From the NCBI GenBank assembly GCA_943333505.2, contig CALQTN020000020.1, positions 1 through 59,825 of the forward strand: a stretch of 59,825 nt of DNA, given 5' to 3'. Numbering within the stretch: position 1 is the stretch's first letter; each line of letters starts with the position of its first letter. Made by a program: the position numbers and the translations under genes. The DNA is from Asaia bogorensis. GTDB lineage: Bacteria; Pseudomonadota; Alphaproteobacteria; Acetobacterales; Acetobacteraceae. Under the pieces are notes generated by a model. The model was not told where the DNA came from. It saw nothing but the letters and a program-made list of their open reading frames with translations, and made no database searches. This document shows, piece after piece, positions 42,553-50,842 of this stretch.

Positions 42553-42598
42553 CATAGTAAGGTATCGAACCATATAGTTCGATACCTTACTATGTCAA
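42553..42598 (-). promoter_or_regulatory. MarR-type operator within the nitroreductase-marR promoter
   Basis: A 42-bp palindrome at 42553-42594 has perfect 18-bp arms (CATAGTAAGGTATCGAAC with its complement) around CATATA. The minus-strand promoter sits within it: -35 TTGACA at 42593-42598, 16-base spacer, -10 TATATG at 42571-42576. A repressor bound here would cover the promoter completely. The inner sequence TATCGAAC with GTTCGATA resembles MarR boxes. Confidence 0.85.
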
Positions 42599-42705
42599 CA
42601 AAAAAAAGCATCGGCGGGCACGCCCCTAGAACAGGCTCAAACAGGATCGTCTGGGGCTGCTACAGAACGCCCTGCATGTTATAAAACGGCAACATACTGG
42701 AAGAG

Positions 42706-43164
42706 TTAGGGAGCCTTGATGACGCAGTTCTGGACCACGAATGCGCACTGCTCGTCCTGGGACATAAGGCCGCCAGTTGGCCCACTGTAGTTCAATCTCT
42801 CGACCTGCCCGGACTGCAAAACGATGTTGACCAAACAGTATCTTGCTTTAGATGATGTCCGCTCGGAACCAAATGTTGACCCGCTGCCCCGGGAGTGTGC
42901 GCCGGTATTGTGGCCCGATGTATGACTGGTCGAATGGCCCCTTGTCACAGTCTCAACATGCCCGTTACCGGATGAATAGGACCAGACATCCGTTGTCCCC
43001 TCGGTGGCCCGGTGTTCTGGCGGTCCCATGCACGCGAGGACCTCTTCACGGCTCATCCCGACCATTTGGACCTGGGCATCGCGCGCGGTCTGGGCGCGCT
43101 GCACTGCGCAGGCGGTCAAGGCGAGCGACAGTACGACGGCCACGGCTATGGGCTGTAGGTTCAT
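42706..43164 (-). CDS. Lipoprotein with a BamE/OmlA-like domain
   Basis: A 152-residue lipoprotein with signal peptide MNLQPIAVAVVLSLALTACA, lipobox LTAC. The mature part begins with a domain like SmpA/OmlA (VGMSREEVLACMGPPEHR), which is shared by BamE and many small envelope proteins. The middle is a His/Ser/Gly-rich low-complexity stretch (RGHSTSHTSGHNTGAHSRG) before a C-terminal strand. Anchored to an envelope membrane. Function unknown. Confidence 0.78.
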   Translation of the reverse strand: MNLQPIAVAVVLSLALTACAVQRAQTARDAQVQMVGMSREEVLACMGPPEHRATEGTTDVWSYSSGNGHVETVTRGHSTSHTSGHNTGAHSRGSGSTFGSERTSSKARYCLVNIVLQSGQVERLNYSGPTGGLMSQDEQCAFVVQNCVIKAP

Positions 43165-43608
43165 GTCCTGAGGTCCCCGCCGAGCCGTTTGGTTCGGGCA
43201 ACATCACATTACCAACCTATAATCATCTAGGCAACAGCGCTTCTTCCAAACAAGCCCGCTCAATCTCCTCAGTAGGTCCGCACAAATACACCCCATCTGT
43301 CAGGCTGTAGGGGCGACGACGCACGGCAGCAGGACCCAAGCTGGATCGACGACAAAACACTCAGCGGGCTATGGAAAAATCGCAGCGGGAGGAAACCAAG
43401 CGACCCCAAAGACCCTGAATGGGGTAGCCGGTCATAACAGTGCAGGAACTCAGTCGGTACAAATACACTCAATCTCATGTGCTTTTTCAGCTTACAACAT
43501 ACAGGGTAGCGGTTTTGATCGCGAAGTTTCCATGACGATGCGTCGTTGCCAAGAATTCATTGTAGTTGTTTAATGTGAAGATCCGATGATCGGATAGGGA
43601 AAATCGAC
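43165..43608. other. Intergenic stretch, 444 bases
   Basis: No gene recognised. It is lower in GC than neighbouring genes. A short similarity (CACAAATACACCCCATCT near 43284 and TACAAATACACTCAATCT near 43458) hints at an old repeat. The upstream region of the next gene (about 43500-43600) is AT-rich and could hold its promoter, but I cannot place one. Confidence 0.5.
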
Positions 43609-44220
43609 ATGCAGAAAATTGGAGCCCTGGCGTTAGCCGCAATCTGGCTTTCGGGTTGCGCATTAGCAACTGACAAGATCGATATCCAATATATTTCACT
43701 GGTGGCGAGCAATGCTGTTCCGGGCGCGCAGCGCATCGTTGTCCAAGTCAACGGGACCGAAGGGCGCGCATCAAACCTCAATCGCGTAAGCGTCAAAAAG
43801 AACGGCTATGGAATGGAGATGGCTCCGATCATCTCCAACACGCCAATCCCGGAATTGGCCAAAAATGCGCTTTCGCAGGAGCTTTCGCGGATGGGCTTTC
43901 AGATTGGCTCCGGGCAAGTGATCGTTTCCGCCGAGGTGAACAAGTTCTACAATGACTTCAAGGTAGGGTTTTTCTCAGGCAACGCAGTCTCCGAAGTGAC
44001 ACTGACCGTCCAGGTTCGAACCGTATCCGGGCAAATTCTCTACGCGAAGACCTTGACTGGTGAAAGTGACGAAGGTGGCGTCATGATTGCCTCGGGGGAA
44101 AATACCAGAATTTCGCTCGAAAAGGCCTTTGCAACGTCGATTGCCAGAATCGTATCTGACCCGAAATTTTCACAAGCCATTCTTGAGGCAAACTCTCCGA
44201 CCGGAAAACCGGTTTCCTAG
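43609..44220 (+). CDS. YajG-like lipoprotein
   Basis: A 203-residue lipoprotein: signal peptide MQKIGALALAAIWLSGCALA with lipobox LSGC. The mature protein begins DKIDIQYISLVASN and contains the YajG-type pattern VSVKKNGYGMEMAPI, LAKNALSQELSRMGFQI and a strand-rich part ending in a helix with IARIVSDPKF. Envelope-located; role unknown. Starts at ATG 43609 about 28 bases after a TGTGAAG sequence without a strong ribosome-binding site. Confidence 0.78.
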   Translation: MQKIGALALAAIWLSGCALATDKIDIQYISLVASNAVPGAQRIVVQVNGTEGRASNLNRVSVKKNGYGMEMAPIISNTPIPELAKNALSQELSRMGFQIGSGQVIVSAEVNKFYNDFKVGFFSGNAVSEVTLTVQVRTVSGQILYAKTLTGESDEGGVMIASGENTRISLEKAFATSIARIVSDPKFSQAILEANSPTGKPVS

Positions 44221-44630
44221 GCAAGTTTCCAAGTCGGTCGGCTTCCTTGGGGCGTTTCCGCATACCCCGACGATCACTCAGACGGCAGGCTCGCCCTCCG
44301 CTAGGAGGGGCGCAAGCGCATCCATGATGCCGCAAATTAGCTGCACAGATCGCGGCTCGTCGGCTTGTGCAACACCTGGAGCGATCAGGCTTCGTCGTTA
44401 TGAAGCGCCCGGCATCGCCCGCGTTGACGACGTCTGCCGTCAAAAGAAATCCTGAGTGAGCGGTAACCCTCCGCCTACGCGGCATCTCGCGCTCGTCGAG
44501 CCAGCCGGAAACTGACAACTGCATGGCTGGCACGACACAGGATAGCGCCACCGGACTGCTACACAGTCTGCAAAATTCGGGCTATCCGGTGCATATACCG
44601 CATTGATTTATCTTGGTATTTTTAGAGTGG
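44221..44630. other. Chromosomal stretch before the integrative element
   Basis: About 410 bases with no gene I can support. Short frames exist on both strands, with occasional stop codons, and I could not match any to a family. The last bases TTTTTAGAGTGG directly precede the left copy of the tRNA-Gln end. Read on the minus strand they give CCACTCTAAAAA, that is, the original CCA of the tRNA gene and its downstream AT-rich sequence. Confidence 0.5.
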
Positions 44631-44645
44631 CTGGGGGACCTGGAT
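44631..44645 (+). other. attL: copy of the tRNA-Gln 3' end
   Basis: CTGGGGGACCTGGAT, identical to 52537-52551. A chance 15-bp match to a tRNA end within 8 kb is very unlikely. Beyond this the sequence diverges from the tRNA (GGATAC against TCGAAC), marking the edge of the element. Confidence 0.85.
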
Positions 44646-44897
44646 GGATACTCTTCGCCAGACTTTCAAGCTATATCAATAGGTTGTTCGACCTCAATTG
44701 CGCGTCTAAGTATCACCCTGCTGGACACCCTGCAAGGTCCGATTAGGCCACGGGACAGCCCGTCGGTTGCCTCCGATGTCCCGGCGCAGGCGGACAATTC
44801 AATCTGAGACACTACCAAGGACTCATAAAACCAAGTGCTTTCATTGGACATCTGGCGTGAGCTATGATCGCTAAGTTGTGTAAAATAGGGTGCCCCG
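44646..44897. other. Element left end, non-coding
   Basis: About 250 bases inside the element before the first gene. Lower GC than the host; no motif that I can name. The start of the following gene is preceded by AGGG. Confidence 0.5.
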
Positions 44898-45386
44898 ATG
44901 ACCGATGGCGCAACATTGGTAGACCGACATACGCTGATTAAAGCCCTTTCCACGCTGGCCGACGCAATAGAAGCCAACCCACCCCTTATTGTGGGAAGTG
45001 ATATTTTCGTGCAGGCCGCGCTTGGCGCGCATGCAGTTGGTTCTCACATCTCTGTGACCGCAGGAGCCGGAGCAGGTAGCGGCGTCGGGCAACGGATCAG
45101 CGTTGTGGCTAAACCAGGGCAATCGGTAATTGGGCAGCGGATCACTGTAGTCGTCGGCGATGTTCCGCCCTCAGCACCCTCGCCTGGTGCTAGTTCTCAA
45201 CAAGAGGTCGATAATGCGGTCGCCCAACTGCGCGATGCGGCACGGGTGCTGGCTTCGACTTCCGCTTCTCAAGGTTGGATCAATGGCGTCTTGAGCACGG
45301 TATCGAAGTGGGGCGCTCAAGCCCTCAGTGACGCGATTTCGGGCGCTAGCAACGCGGTGATGACGTTCTATCTCACGGATAGCTGA
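44898..45386 (+). CDS. Hypothetical protein of the integrative element, 162 residues
   Basis: Not recognised. The N-terminal ~95 residues hold two similar stretches, SHISVTAGAGAGSGVGQR and QRISVVAKPGQSVIGQRITV, suggestive of short beta repeats rich in Gly, Val and Ser. The C-terminal ~60 residues are helical (EVDNAVAQLRDAARVLASTS) with small residues. No signal peptide or transmembrane segment. ATG 44898 follows AGGG by about 6 bases. Codon use and position within a mobile element suggest an accessory protein. Confidence 0.55.
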   Translation: MTDGATLVDRHTLIKALSTLADAIEANPPLIVGSDIFVQAALGAHAVGSHISVTAGAGAGSGVGQRISVVAKPGQSVIGQRITVVVGDVPPSAPSPGASSQQEVDNAVAQLRDAARVLASTSASQGWINGVLSTVSKWGAQALSDAISGASNAVMTFYLTDS

Positions 45387-45968
45387 CTACATGGTCCCCC
45401 GAGTAGTCTTGAACCACTAGGGCCGGAATTTATAACGACATCGCAATTATTATCCGGCATTACCCCCGCCCCCCTGGGTCACCGCCCGTCTATAAATCGG
45501 CCCCCCTTCCGCTGCATCGGTCCGGCACCCCCCCGGCCCCCTTCGGCATCTCCAGGAACACTACGGGGTCGGAATGATTGTCCCAGGGTCCCCCCGGCTC
45601 ACTCAGGCTCGGTGTTAATAAAAAAAACAACCTTAACCGCGATTTTTGAAGCCGGCCTAGAGCATCCCCCAGGGGTCGAATTGAGCCTGCCGGTCACCAT
45701 GGCGTCGCTAGCTAGAGACGGCGCGGCGCTGACCAGTGGACCGAGCGGCTGCCCGATGCTGACCCGATGCTGACCAGGGGACCCGAGCGGCTGCCTGGAG
45801 GCGGGGGAGAATATTCAATACTCCCCCAACCCAATGGCGACCGACAGGCAGAGCCGATACGCCCAGTCATGCTCCAGGGACTCGGCAGGGCACCAGGATT
45901 GGCGCTGTAGGGCCGAACCGGGTGGTCGTATGAACACTGACGACGTTCATCGTCTAGGAGACAACACC
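45387..45968. other. Non-coding stretch with hairpin and short direct repeats
   Basis: Contains a C-rich section, GACCAG-x-GGACCGAGCGGCTGCC-type repeats at about 45730-45795 (two imperfect copies with an extra GATGCTGACCC), and a stem GGGGGAG (45803-45809) with CTCCCCC (45821-45827). These precede the serine-recombinase gene and could be recombination-site or regulatory DNA. A T-arm-like sequence near 45395 is not a tRNA. Confidence 0.5.
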
Positions 45969-46646
45969 ATGGCTCAGGGTCGTTACATCGCTTACTACCG
46001 CGTCAGCACCGTATCGCAGGGCCGGTCCGGCTTGGGCTTGGAGGCTCAGCGCGATGCCGTGATGGCCTATCTCAACGGGGGCTGCTGGGTCCTGTCGGCT
46101 GAGTTCACCGAGGTTGAAAGCGGCAAGCGGGTCGCCAACCGTCCGCAATTAGGGGCCGCGCTGGAGGCTTGCAGGCTGACCGGGGCTACCTTGGTGATCG
46201 CCAAGCTGGACCGGCTGAGTCGTGACGCTCACTTTCTGATTGGTCTACAGGCGGCTGGGGTCGATTTCATTGCTGTGGACATGCCCAATGCGAACCGGCT
46301 GACCGTTGGGATTATGGCGTTGGTCGCTCAGGAGGAACGGGAGGCTATCTCAACGCGGACCAAGGCGGCGCTGGGGGCTGCTAAGGCTAGGGGAGTCGTC
46401 CTGGGGGGCTGGAAGGGCGGGCCGAAAGTGGACTCAGCGGCTGGCAGGGAGGCGCAGCGGGTCCGCGCTGAGGCGTTCGCTCAGGGGCTGTCGGGCATCG
46501 TGGGGCCGATGGTCGCCAGGGGTGACAGTCTCCGGACGATCGCAGCGGCGTTGACTGAGCGCGGCGTGATGACGGTCCGGGGTGGGACTTGGAGTGCCGC
46601 TGGGGTGCGGGATGTGATCGCGCGGCTGCGTTCGGTGTCGGGGTGA
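45969..46646 (+). CDS. Serine recombinase (resolvase/invertase family)
   Basis: A 225-residue small serine recombinase. The catalytic domain has YYRVSTVSQGRSGLGLEAQ with the nucleophilic serine, then VIAKLDRLSRDAHFLIGL and the conserved ALVAQEEREAISTRTKAAL. After residue ~130 a basic hinge and a short C-terminal DNA-binding domain follow (AALTERGVMTVRGGTWSAAG). AGGAGA lies 8 bases before ATG 45969, supporting this start over upstream ones. It probably resolves or inverts DNA within the element, rather than integrating it, as a separate tyrosine integrase is present. Confidence 0.92.
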   Translation: MAQGRYIAYYRVSTVSQGRSGLGLEAQRDAVMAYLNGGCWVLSAEFTEVESGKRVANRPQLGAALEACRLTGATLVIAKLDRLSRDAHFLIGLQAAGVDFIAVDMPNANRLTVGIMALVAQEEREAISTRTKAALGAAKARGVVLGGWKGGPKVDSAAGREAQRVRAEAFAQGLSGIVGPMVARGDSLRTIAAALTERGVMTVRGGTWSAAGVRDVIARLRSVSG

Positions 46647-46852
46647 TGCCGGGCGGTGTCGGTTGGGGTCGGTGGGTGTGTAGGAATATAATCTACATTT
46701 GTGGGGTCAAAGGGACCGTCCATCGGGGGGAGAAACCGGGGTCGCAGGGCACAGCAGGAGGGGCCATGTTCATGGGGGACCTGCTGACCTGGGAGACCTG
46801 GGCGGACTCCAAGCACAGTATCAGGCGGGTTAACTGGGCCTATCCGCCGGCA

Positions 46853-47437
46853 TCACTTCGGCTTCCACTCAGCGGCCAAACGCTGCGCCTCTGCGATCTG
46901 TGCCGGCGTCATCTTGGCGGCAATCAAGTCGCGGTTCTTGGCGCTATCGGCTAGCCCGCCGGCATTCGCAAGATTGTACCACATGTGCACCAGAAGGAAG
47001 TTCTGCGGCACACCCTGGCCTTTCTCATACATGAACCCGAGGTTGCTCTGGGCCCTGGCATAGCCCTGATCCGCTGCAAGCCGATACCACTTCACCGCCT
47101 CAGCGTGGTTCTGCGGCACACCCTGGCCTTTCTCATACATGAACCCGAGGTTGCTCTGTGCCCTGGCATTGCCCTGATCCGCTGCAAGCCGATACCACTT
47201 CACCGCCTCAGCGTAGTTCTGCGGCACACCCTGGCCGTCGTCATACATGAACCCGAGGTAGAGCTGGGCCCGGGCATTGCCCTGACGCGCCAACGGCATC
47301 CAAAGGCGCAGCGCAGTTGGATAGTCCCCCGATTGATAAGCCGCGAAACCATCCTCGAACGCTCCGGCGCTGGCGGGTTGCGCTGCGCCGGTGATCAGGA
47401 TCAGCGCCACGAGTAAGGCGCGGAACATGGCAATCAT
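46853..47437 (-). CDS. Secreted Sel1-like repeat protein
   Basis: A 194-residue protein with a signal peptide (FRALLVALILITGAAQPASA) followed by three to four Sel1-like repeats of 36 residues. The repeats share AEAVKWYRLAADQGNARAQ and LGFMYEKGQGVPQN and are highly similar in DNA, giving tandem 108-bp blocks. Sel1 repeats mediate protein-protein interactions. It would act in the periplasm or outside the cell. Two repeats are nearly identical, indicating recent duplication. Confidence 0.88.
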   Translation of the reverse strand: MIAMFRALLVALILITGAAQPASAGAFEDGFAAYQSGDYPTALRLWMPLARQGNARAQLYLGFMYDDGQGVPQNYAEAVKWYRLAADQGNARAQSNLGFMYEKGQGVPQNHAEAVKWYRLAADQGYARAQSNLGFMYEKGQGVPQNFLLVHMWYNLANAGGLADSAKNRDLIAAKMTPAQIAEAQRLAAEWKPK

Positions 47438-47598
47438 GGTTGGCCCTTCAGTCGGTGAAACCCGATCGATGCATGATGGCCTTCGTGCCGCAGGACGCAA
47501 CCCCGCACCTAAGGTGACATCGCCCGGAGACCGCAGCGGGGACTGCTGATCGTTAGGAGGCCACAGGAGACCATTGCATGGCTGGACCTGTGGGGACA

Positions 47599-47677
47599 TA
47601 ATGAGGCTGAGAGGCTGCCACCTAGGGTTGTGTCGGTCTTGTATGCGCAGCATCCCCCCGCCGGGGTCATCTCTCAG
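47599..47677 (+). repeat. ~80-bp direct repeat, copy 1
   Basis: TAATGAGGCTGAGAGGCTGCC, GGGTTGTGTC and GCGCAGCATCCCCCCGCC then GGGGTCATCTCTCAG. Nearly the same sequence occurs at 49373-49456, with a 6-base difference in the middle. The end has a small GC hairpin (CCCC-GCC-GGGG). Copies enclose the M91-like peptidase gene and most of the unknown gene at 48792. Confidence 0.75.
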
Positions 47678-47845
47678 TCCGGCGGGTCATCGGCGGGATT
47701 GCAAGCCGCCAGGAACCGGGGTTATCGTTCACCCAAGATGTCCGGATGGGCCGGGCATATGGGAAATGTCGGTTCAAGCCTGTCCGTAGCCTTGCGGCAC
47801 GGACGAAAAATCGGACAGAGGCCACCATGGACCCAGGAGCAGACA

Positions 47846-47885
47846 GATGAACATTCATCTACCCGGATGAACATTCATCTACCCG
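47846..47885 (+). promoter_or_regulatory. Two tandem operator-like palindromes
   Basis: The 20-bp unit GATGAACATTCATCTACCCG occurs twice, head to tail. Each contains GATGAA-CA-TTCATC, a palindrome with 6-bp arms, at 47846-47859 and 47866-47879. A 20-bp period places the two sites on nearly the same face of the helix, as expected for cooperative repressor or activator binding. They lie about 140 bases before the metallopeptidase start. Confidence 0.65.
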
Positions 47886-48023
47886 ATTGCCCTGGATGTC
47901 AGGCGGCCTTGCGATCGATGCCCATCTGCTCTACGCACATCACAGATAAAATCAAAAATCCACGTTTCGTGCACAATGGAGGCTGTATTGCTCACACTGG
48001 CAAGTAGAGGAGGTGCGTCCACA

Positions 48024-48581
48024 ATGCCATATGGTAAGGGAAGTGCCTATTACTATAACGCATTGACACAACTAAAAACACGAAGCCCTACTGCTGCAAC
48101 GATTATCGATTTTCTCGAAAATAAATCACCAACTGTCCAGATCAGTATTCTGGTCACAGAGGTTGAGGATGGGGCTTTTGGCCCGTTTTCATTGGTATGG
48201 GGCTTCACCGGACCCTGTATCGTCTGGACGCCCAGCAAAAGCTTTAACACCCGAGGGGCCGAAATAACGGGGTACCGAGACAGCGGCGCGCCGAAGATTA
48301 CCGGCTCGAAAGTGGCGGTAATCTATCCGTCTGAAATCGTCCTGCTGCATGAACTCGGCCACGCCAAGCAGTATATCGAAAACCCAGACTGGTTCAGCAG
48401 CCAGGGGGCTGGCGGCATTGTCCGGCCCGGCAGTAAAACCACCAACGAAATCGAGGCGGATAATCTCAAGCGACATGAAGTTCCGGTGTGCAAGGAGTAC
48501 GGGCTGGCGCAACGGCAAAACTATGCAGACGGCATGGGTTTCAATGATGTGGTCTTGCCGACAACCGGGCGGCTATATTAG
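48024..48581 (+). CDS. Putative zinc metallopeptidase, M91 effector-like
   Basis: A 185-residue protein with a HELGH zinc-binding motif in EIVLLHELGHAKQYI and a downstream NEIEADNLKRHEVPVC with a likely third ligand, followed by EYGLAQRQNYADG. This layout resembles peptidase family M91 (NleD/HopH-type effectors) and related bacterial proteins. AGGAGGT lies 9 bases before ATG 48024, which fixes the start. No signal peptide. Carried by an integrative element and preceded by tandem palindromes. Whether it is a secreted toxin, an effector or an intracellular protease cannot be told. Confidence 0.7.
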   Translation: MPYGKGSAYYYNALTQLKTRSPTAATIIDFLENKSPTVQISILVTEVEDGAFGPFSLVWGFTGPCIVWTPSKSFNTRGAEITGYRDSGAPKITGSKVAVIYPSEIVLLHELGHAKQYIENPDWFSSQGAGGIVRPGSKTTNEIEADNLKRHEVPVCKEYGLAQRQNYADGMGFNDVVLPTTGRLY

Positions 48582-48791
48582 TCCGCATTACTAGAGATCT
48601 CCCCGATGGTCGGCCGGCCTGGCCACCGGAGAGGCATGCCACGCTCCAAACCGGGCGTTTAGTAGCTGTGAAACGCCGGGAAAACTGCGCGGCCTCGCTG
48701 ACCGGCGGGCGGCAACGGCCGGAGGCCGCGATGGCGGTGAGGATTTTGTGGAATCAATTCAACGATCCCAACCCCAGGGCAACACCATGAC

Positions 48792-49238
48792 TCAGGCTGG
48801 CATGATCCTGACACCTCCGCCACGTCGTCCAGAGAGCATCGTTCCGATCAACCCTAGGTTGGCCAATGCAGCCCGGAGGTCGATCCGCTTGACCATCCGG
48901 TTGAAGTTGTTCTTATCCATTCCTCCCAAGTCCTCCCGGAGGTCTCCATTGGTCACCTCCAGTTCACCTCGATCCAACCGGACCTTAATGCACCGAATGT
49001 AGTCAGCCGGTCTGCCGGTCAACTCCTTGGCATCACCGAGTATCGCTGTGTCGGTCCGGACGGTCGCCTGGGGGAACATTGCCTTTAGGTCCGGCATCCC
49101 CAGTCCGGTCTGCTTGGCCATGACAATCGTCAGGGACATCCGGCCACAATCGCCATCGTCCTGACAGCGACGGGCCGAACCTCTCAGGGCCGCCTGCATC
49201 ACCGAGTCCCTAAGGGCGGCGACCTTAAGAGCAATCAC
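48792..49238 (-). CDS. Hypothetical protein of the integrative element
   Basis: A 148-residue frame beginning at GTG 49238; internal starts such as MSLTIVMAKQ near 49139 are possible. The C-terminal part is the more convincing (KELTGRPADYIRCIKVRLDR and DLGGMDKNNFNRMVKRID), with mixed charge and helix-like pattern. Not recognised. Codon use fits the element. The lack of a clear ribosome-binding site makes the start uncertain. Confidence 0.5.
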   Translation of the reverse strand: MIALKVAALRDSVMQAALRGSARRCQDDGDCGRMSLTIVMAKQTGLGMPDLKAMFPQATVRTDTAILGDAKELTGRPADYIRCIKVRLDRGELEVTNGDLREDLGGMDKNNFNRMVKRIDLRAALANLGLIGTMLSGRRGGGVRIMPA

Positions 49239-49245
49239 CGACTCA

Positions 49246-49456
49246 GGGCTGTCCTAATGGGGCTGAGGGCTGCCAAGGTGGGGATGGCCAATATTGAACA
49301 CAACCCAGGGGCGGACCTGGGATCATTAGGAGGCACCGAGACGACCAGGAACTGGATAACTCGGGGCTGTCCTAATGGGGCTGAGAGGTTGCCATTAAGG
49401 GTTGTGTCTCGCTTGCTTGCCATGCGCAGCATCCCCCCGCCGGGGTCATCTCTCAG
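49246..49456 (-). repeat. Direct repeat, copies 2 and 3
   Basis: The motif GGGCTGTCCTAATGGGGCTG occurs at 49246-49265 and again at 49366-49385, 120 bases apart. The second continues through GGGTTGTGTC and CATCCCCCCGCCGGGGTCAT to 49456, matching the copy at 47599. The 49239-49606 interval contains no gene that I can support. Confidence 0.7.
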
Positions 49457-49606
49457 CCTCCGCTCGGCATCACCACGGCATCATCGGGTATCACCGGGTT
49501 GGACCGGCGGTTGGTCCCAAGGCTTGATCAATTCAATGATCTCAGCCTCAGGGCAACATCCCGGCATCAGGCGGGCATCATCCAGCTACTTAGAACTTAC
49601 GACCAG

Positions 49607-50362
49607 CTACTTAGAACTTACGACCGAACTTTCGCCAACCCAGGGCACGCTGAGCGGCCAGCCGTAACTCCCTTTAGTCCGTTTGGAGCGGCGTGCCTTT
49701 TCGACGGCTCTCTGGGTGCTGCCAGCACGGGCGGCTATCTCGGGGGACCCTAGGTAATCGTGATGCTCCAGGAGCCACGCTTGACGCTCCCGCTTGATGG
49801 CCATCGTCGCGGTGGTCGATGCGATGCCGTCCAGATCAAAGGTCCAGACGATTGCGTCCACCCATTCATCGCAGACTATTACAAAAGGCGATGCTTTCCC
49901 GAAGCCCTCTAAATGAGCCACATGGTTCCCGCTCCCGTCTACGTTGCGTCCAATACCGGCGCGCAAGGCTACGTCGTTCAATAGGTAACGGGATTGACTA
50001 CGACCGAACGGCGCTAACTCGATGTAACCGTGATGCTCCATCAGACCGATCAGGGTAGCCCGACGCAGCCCCAGGCGTGCCGCTAGGTCGGTCAGGGTGA
50101 CGCCAGCGCCGGACCCGCCCGGGGGCATAGGGCGACGCAAAGCCCGCATCCGGTCAGCGTCCAGCCCATGCTGTCCCTGGGGGTCGTCCTCCAGGTCCAG
50201 GCGGTTCATCTGAATGCGCTCAGCCGTGGCGACCATCCGGTCAGCGTCCGGGGTCCTTTGCCCATGTCGCAGGGTCGCTGGGTCCCAGCCGTCGAGCACA
50301 CAATCGAGTGCGGTCCAGTGCTCCACTGTGCCGATGGGATAGCCGATGTCATCGTGGATCAT
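49607..50362 (-). CDS. DNA-binding protein with two helix-turn-helix-like segments
   Basis: A 251-residue protein. A first HTH-like segment is VTLTDLAARLGLRRATLIGL with a following wing (IELAPFGRSQSRYLLND); a second near the C-terminus is SPEIAARAGSTQRAVEKARR. The rest is not recognised. It overlaps the small gene upstream by 4 bases (ATGA), so the two are translated together. It may regulate or replicate the element. ATG 50362 is the only good start. Confidence 0.6.
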   Translation of the reverse strand: MIHDDIGYPIGTVEHWTALDCVLDGWDPATLRHGQRTPDADRMVATAERIQMNRLDLEDDPQGQHGLDADRMRALRRPMPPGGSGAGVTLTDLAARLGLRRATLIGLMEHHGYIELAPFGRSQSRYLLNDVALRAGIGRNVDGSGNHVAHLEGFGKASPFVIVCDEWVDAIVWTFDLDGIASTTATMAIKRERQAWLLEHHDYLGSPEIAARAGSTQRAVEKARRSKRTKGSYGWPLSVPWVGESSVVSSK

Positions 50363-50550
50363 CGTGTCGTCTCCGGATTGGTCTGAGCGGCTCTCAACCA
50401 GGACAGCGCGGGCACCCCAGGGCGTGGGGAGCCGGCACGGGCTGCCAAGTGCTCCAAGGGATCACTGGAAATGTAGTGCGGGCCAAGAGCGCTCAATAGC
50501 GCGGCGTTCCGGGCGTGCTGCCGGCGTGCGGGATTCAGGGTGTCGGTCAT
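50359..50550 (-). CDS. Small hypothetical protein, 63 residues, coupled to the DNA-binding protein
   Basis: MTDTLNPARRQHARNAALLS and on to a TGA that overlaps the next ATG. An AGGA sequence precedes the start by about six bases. Basic N-terminus, no clear domain. The overlap and ribosome-binding site support a real gene; the function is unknown. Confidence 0.55.
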   Translation of the reverse strand: MTDTLNPARRQHARNAALLSALGPHYISSDPLEHLAARAGSPRPGVPALSWLRAAQTNPETTR

Positions 50551-50842
50551 GGGAGTCCTAGCGGGCTTACGGATTAACGAGGGGGGAGCCCGGCTGGCCT
50601 TACGGTCCCGGCTGGTTGTGCCTGGAGCATGTCGCTGAGGTCGGTCGGTTTACGGAGTCAGTCCCGTGGGCCGCTTCGTGGGCGGCGCGTGGCTAGTCGA
50701 ATAATGCAGATGGGGACGATGTGGGGACGTTACAAGGGGGGGCCTGGAGCGGGCTGGGAGCCTCAGGAGGCCTCTGGAGAGCCTGGGGCCGTCCTGGTGC
50801 ACCCGTGTAGCGTCCTGGAGCCTGGGAGCCGTCCTGGGGCCG
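50551..50842. other. Gap between the small protein and the integrase
   Basis: No gene. It is G-rich with several CCTGGAG/CCTGGGG-type short repeats around 50740-50840, which could be arm-type binding sites for the integrase or just low-complexity sequence. Confidence 0.4.

Larger units (their letters stand above)
47438..48023. other. Regulatory and repeat region before the metallopeptidase gene
   Basis: Contains one copy (about 47599-47677) of an ~80-bp sequence that recurs at 49373-49456, and a pair of tandem operator-like palindromes at 47846-47885. No gene recognised. The stretch after 47885 up to the gene is AT-richer and may hold the promoter. Confidence 0.6.

Noticed and set aside
43269-43478. 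70-residue minus-strand frame in the 43165-43608 gap
   Set aside because: No ribosome-binding site, domain or homology pattern; low-complexity composition.
44081-44551. 156-residue minus-strand frame overlapping the end of the YajG-like gene
   Set aside because: Overlaps a lipoprotein gene on the other strand and has no recognisable motif.
45390-45422. T-arm-like sequence GTCCCCCGAGTAGTCTTGAACC as a tRNA or second attachment site
   Set aside because: No matching acceptor or anticodon arm nearby and no extended identity with the tRNA-Gln end.
46990-47300. Tandem ~108-bp repeats as a possible array or satellite
   Set aside because: They encode Sel1-like repeats in frame within a secreted protein.
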